A stretch of DNA of 58,508 bases from NCBI RefSeq assembly GCF_001613085.1, contig NZ_BDBR01000058.1:1-58508 (forward strand). The letters are read 5' to 3'. A program made the translations under genes and the position numbers. The stretch comes from Nocardia salmonicida NBRC 13393 (GTDB lineage: Bacteria > Actinomycetota > Actinomycetes > Mycobacteriales > Mycobacteriaceae). The notes beneath the pieces are model-generated. The model was given only the letters and a program-made list of their open reading frames with translations, was not told the DNA's origin and searched no databases. This document shows, one piece after another, positions 56,466 through 58,508 of this stretch. Within the stretch, counting starts at the first letter, position 1; each line of letters starts with the position of its first letter.

Positions 56466-57002
56466 ATGGGCGAGAATTCGCACGAGCGCGACTCGGCGCG
56501 GCAACGGGAGGACCCGGTAGTGGGCGTGTGGGGTGAGGTCCTTGTCGGCCTCGTCATTCTGGTCGGCATCGTCGGCGTGATCGTTCCGATTCTGCCGGGG
56601 GTGATCCTCATCTTCGCGGCGATCGCGGTGTGGGCGTTCATGACCGGCGGCGCGACGGCCTGGACAGTGCTCGCGGTCGCGACCGTCGCGCTGGTGCTCT
56701 CCGGCGTCGTGAAGTACACCTGGCCGGGAAAGCGGATGCGCGAAGCCGGGGTGTCGAACCGTGCGCTGCTGGTCGGTGGGGTGCTCGGGATCGTCGGCTT
56801 CTTCGTGATCCCGATCGTCGGCCTGTTCATCGGCTTCGTGCTCGGCGTCTACCTGGCCGAGCTGTACCGCTTGAAGACCAACGACCTGGCGTGGCCCGCG
56901 ACGGTGCACGCGCTCAAGGGCGTCGGCCTGTCGATGCTGGTGGAGCTGTTCGGCGCGCTGATCGCCGCCGGCGTATGGCTCACCGGCGCGATGGTGAGCT
57001 GA
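56466..57002 (+). CDS. DUF456-type membrane protein
   Basis: 178 residues with about five hydrophobic segments. A charged N-terminus is followed by VWGEVLVGLVILVGIVGVIVPILPG, the DUF456 signature, and VVGLFIGFVLGVYLAELYRLK near the end. Function unknown. It is divergent from the racemase gene and converges on an amidohydrolase with one base between stops. Confidence 0.85.
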   Translation: MGENSHERDSARQREDPVVGVWGEVLVGLVILVGIVGVIVPILPGVILIFAAIAVWAFMTGGATAWTVLAVATVALVLSGVVKYTWPGKRMREAGVSNRALLVGGVLGIVGFFVIPIVGLFIGFVLGVYLAELYRLKTNDLAWPATVHALKGVGLSMLVELFGALIAAGVWLTGAMVS

Positions 57003-57003
57003 T

Positions 57004-57852
57004 CTATTCGATCACCGGCAGCGGGCGGGTGTGCTCGTCCGCACCGGGCAGTTGGTTGCGCGGGATCGGAATGGTCGGGTTCTCGGCACGCGGGAGCGGC
57101 ACCGGCTCGCGGCGAACCGCGGGCAGCCGGTAGAACTCGCGGGCGTTGTCCTCGAGTACCGCGTGCATATCCGCGCCGACCACCTGGCAGATCAGGTCCA
57201 CATCGCGCTCCTCGAACGGTCTACCGGCGCGCGTGCCGGGCAGATCGCTGCCGAACATCAACGCACCCGGGTTGACCGTATGGATGCGACGCAGGGTCTC
57301 GGCCACATCCATCTCGACTCGCCCGAACCCGGTCGCCTTCACCCTGGCGCCGCGGTCGACCAGGTCGAGCAGGTACGGCAGACCCTCCTCGGACATACCG
57401 AGATGGTCGATCGAGAGCGCGGGCAGTTTCGAGATCACCGGTTGCAGCGAGGCCAACATCTGACCGTCGATGTAGAGCTCGACGTGCCAACCCGCCAGTT
57501 CGTGCGCGCGCAACGCCTGCAACGTCATCTCGGTGATGTCGGCGGCGGCGCGCTTGAGATTGAACCGCAGGGCCCGCACGCCGGCGCGGTCCAGCTCGAG
57601 GATCTCGTCGTCGGTGGCATCGAGATCGAGACGGGTCACGCCGACCCAGTCGGGACCGAGCGCGGACAGCGCTGCCTTCAGATACGTCTGATCAGCGCCT
57701 TGGAAAGACGCGCTGACGACAGCACCGCCGCGAACCTCGAAGTGCGCCATACGCTTTCGATAGTCATCGATCACGTAGGGCTCGGGTAGATAGCCTTCGT
57801 TCTCGATCAGCGGAAACCGCGGATCGATGATGTGGACGTGGGCATCGAACAC
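57004..57852 (-). CDS. Amidohydrolase family 2 protein
   Basis: 282 residues of the TIM-barrel amidohydrolase-related type. The metal motif DAHVHIIDP (HxH) starts the protein, with DHLGMS (His) in the middle and FGSDLPG (Asp) near residue 220. Relatives include lactone hydrolases and decarboxylases. The substrate is unknown. The ATG has no strong ribosome site. The upstream 150 bases before the next gene hold CTAG-containing repeat-like sequence. Confidence 0.85.
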   Translation of the reverse strand: MFDAHVHIIDPRFPLIENEGYLPEPYVIDDYRKRMAHFEVRGGAVVSASFQGADQTYLKAALSALGPDWVGVTRLDLDATDDEILELDRAGVRALRFNLKRAAADITEMTLQALRAHELAGWHVELYIDGQMLASLQPVISKLPALSIDHLGMSEEGLPYLLDLVDRGARVKATGFGRVEMDVAETLRRIHTVNPGALMFGSDLPGTRAGRPFEERDVDLICQVVGADMHAVLEDNAREFYRLPAVRREPVPLPRAENPTIPIPRNQLPGADEHTRPLPVIE

Positions 57853-58002
57853 CAGTACAGAATGCCTTATCTCTGCGGCGCGAGCGCGCTCAACGTCGCG
57901 CCCCCACTAGGACGGGACCACCGAAACCCCGAGTTCTGCCATCACAGCAAGCCCAGCCCCACATCCCGGCCGCGAACACGCGCGCGCCAGCGCGCCAAAA
58001 AC
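57853..58002. other. Intergenic region with shared CTAG motif
   Basis: 150 bases between two minus-strand genes. It contains CCCACTAGGACGGG at 57903-57916, also present at 41557-41570, and a GC-only self-complementary tract (GCGCGC) near 57977 that may form a weak hairpin after the FprA stop. No gene is visible. Confidence 0.4.
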
Positions 58003-58508
58003 TCAGGCCTTGTTCGGCTCGGACGCGCGCAGCATGTCCTCGCGCTCGACGACCTTCACGCGCTCACGGCCTTCGGGCTCGCCGAGGGCGCGCTCGTGGG
58101 CGTCGAGGCGGTACCAGCCCGCCCACGTGGTGAACGGGATGCCCTTGCCCTCGAGGAACTCGGTGACGGCGTCGAGCTCGGGCTTCGGCGCGGGGGCGAA
58201 GCCCTTGGCGTCGTCGAGCAGGCAGGCGATGGTCTCGTTGGCGTCGCCCTTGGTGTGGCCGATGAGGCCGACCGGGCCGCGCTTGATCCAGCCGGTCACG
58301 TAGGTGGCAGGCATGAACCGGGCGTCGCCCTCGGCGGTGTCGTCGGAGATCACGCGACCGGCCTCGTTGGGCACCGTGCCCGCCTGATCGTCGAACGGCA
58401 GCTGGGTGACGTTCTGCGACAGGTAGCCGACGGCGCGGTACACGGCCTGGATGTCCCAGTCGGTGAAGTTGCCGGTGCCCTTGACGTTGCCGGTGCCGTC
58501 GAGCTGGG
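58003..58508 (-). CDS. FprA-like ferredoxin-NADP reductase (3' part)
   Basis: The frame is open to the right edge, so only the C-terminal about 167 residues are visible. It shows the adrenodoxin-reductase type end: VGYLSQNVTQLPFDDQAGTVPNE, then YVTGWIKRGPVGLIGHTKGDA and a helical end with WAGWYRLDAHERALGEPEGRERVKV. In mycobacterial FprA these contact FAD and NADP. FprA moves electrons from NADPH to ferredoxin. The N-terminal half lies outside the window. Confidence 0.85.
   Translation of the reverse strand, partial: QLDGTGNVKGTGNFTDWDIQAVYRAVGYLSQNVTQLPFDDQAGTVPNEAGRVISDDTAEGDARFMPATYVTGWIKRGPVGLIGHTKGDANETIACLLDDAKGFAPAPKPELDAVTEFLEGKGIPFTTWAGWYRLDAHERALGEPEGRERVKVVEREDMLRASEPNKA

Overview
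The window is a chromosomal stretch of a high-GC actinomycete that makes mycolic acids, most likely Nocardia or a close relative. The support is an iniB-iniA-iniC operon, an HspR-type dnaK operon, EspG and DUF3558 proteins, an EmbR-like regulator, a mycothiol-enzyme-family protein and a fused HadA/HadB-type dehydratase. Genes are densely packed on both strands. I see no tRNA, rRNA, CRISPR array or insertion sequence.

Layout. 1-5.4 kb: iniB (5' end outside the window), iniA and iniC; iniB carries long Gly/Ala repeats and the other two are dynamin-like GTPases. 5.4-8.4 kb: a small secreted protein, a 108-residue protein coupled to a DHA2-type drug exporter, and a divergent MarR regulator. 8.5-12.9 kb: dnaK-grpE-dnaJ-hspR with a HAIR operator upstream and a terminator hairpin downstream. 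13.4-16.6 kb: two flavohemoglobin-like proteins and a related reductase without a globin domain. 16.7-18.9 kb: an acetyltransferase, then a MarR gene and a DinB-like gene sharing a compound palindrome. 18.9-22.0 kb: an orphan type VII secretion-like cassette (DUF3558 lipoprotein, small helical protein, WXG/PPE-like protein, EspG). 22-38.8 kb: quinone oxidoreductase, clpB with its own HAIR, then pyrE, a KAS III enzyme, YhhN, TrmH, GH76, two DedA proteins, fba and a SARP-FHA regulator. 38.8-50 kb: an AraC regulator and hydrolase, a HadAB fusion, a very long disordered membrane protein, DUF3151, FUSC, a glycosyltransferase, an M50 protease, and purA with a strong terminator. 50-58.5 kb: a glycine-zipper exported protein and lipoprotein, hydrolase, Ogt, MocR regulator, Mcr-like racemase, DUF456, amidohydrolase, and the 3' part of an FprA-like reductase.

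Functional links. dnaK, grpE, dnaJ, hspR and clpB form a disaggregation system and both transcription units carry HspR-type inverted repeats, so one repressor in the window probably controls both. Several genes concern the envelope: iniBAC, the EspG cassette, HadAB, GH76, the glycosyltransferase and the DedA pair. From memory of the M. tuberculosis map, genes from the minus-strand flavohemoglobin to purA match Rv0385 back to Rv0357c in reverse order and orientation, while the dnaK operon keeps its orientation.

Functions are assigned by reading translated sequence and motifs; no database search was run. Start codons were moved from the longest open frame where the ribosome binding site or family alignment favoured a shorter protein.
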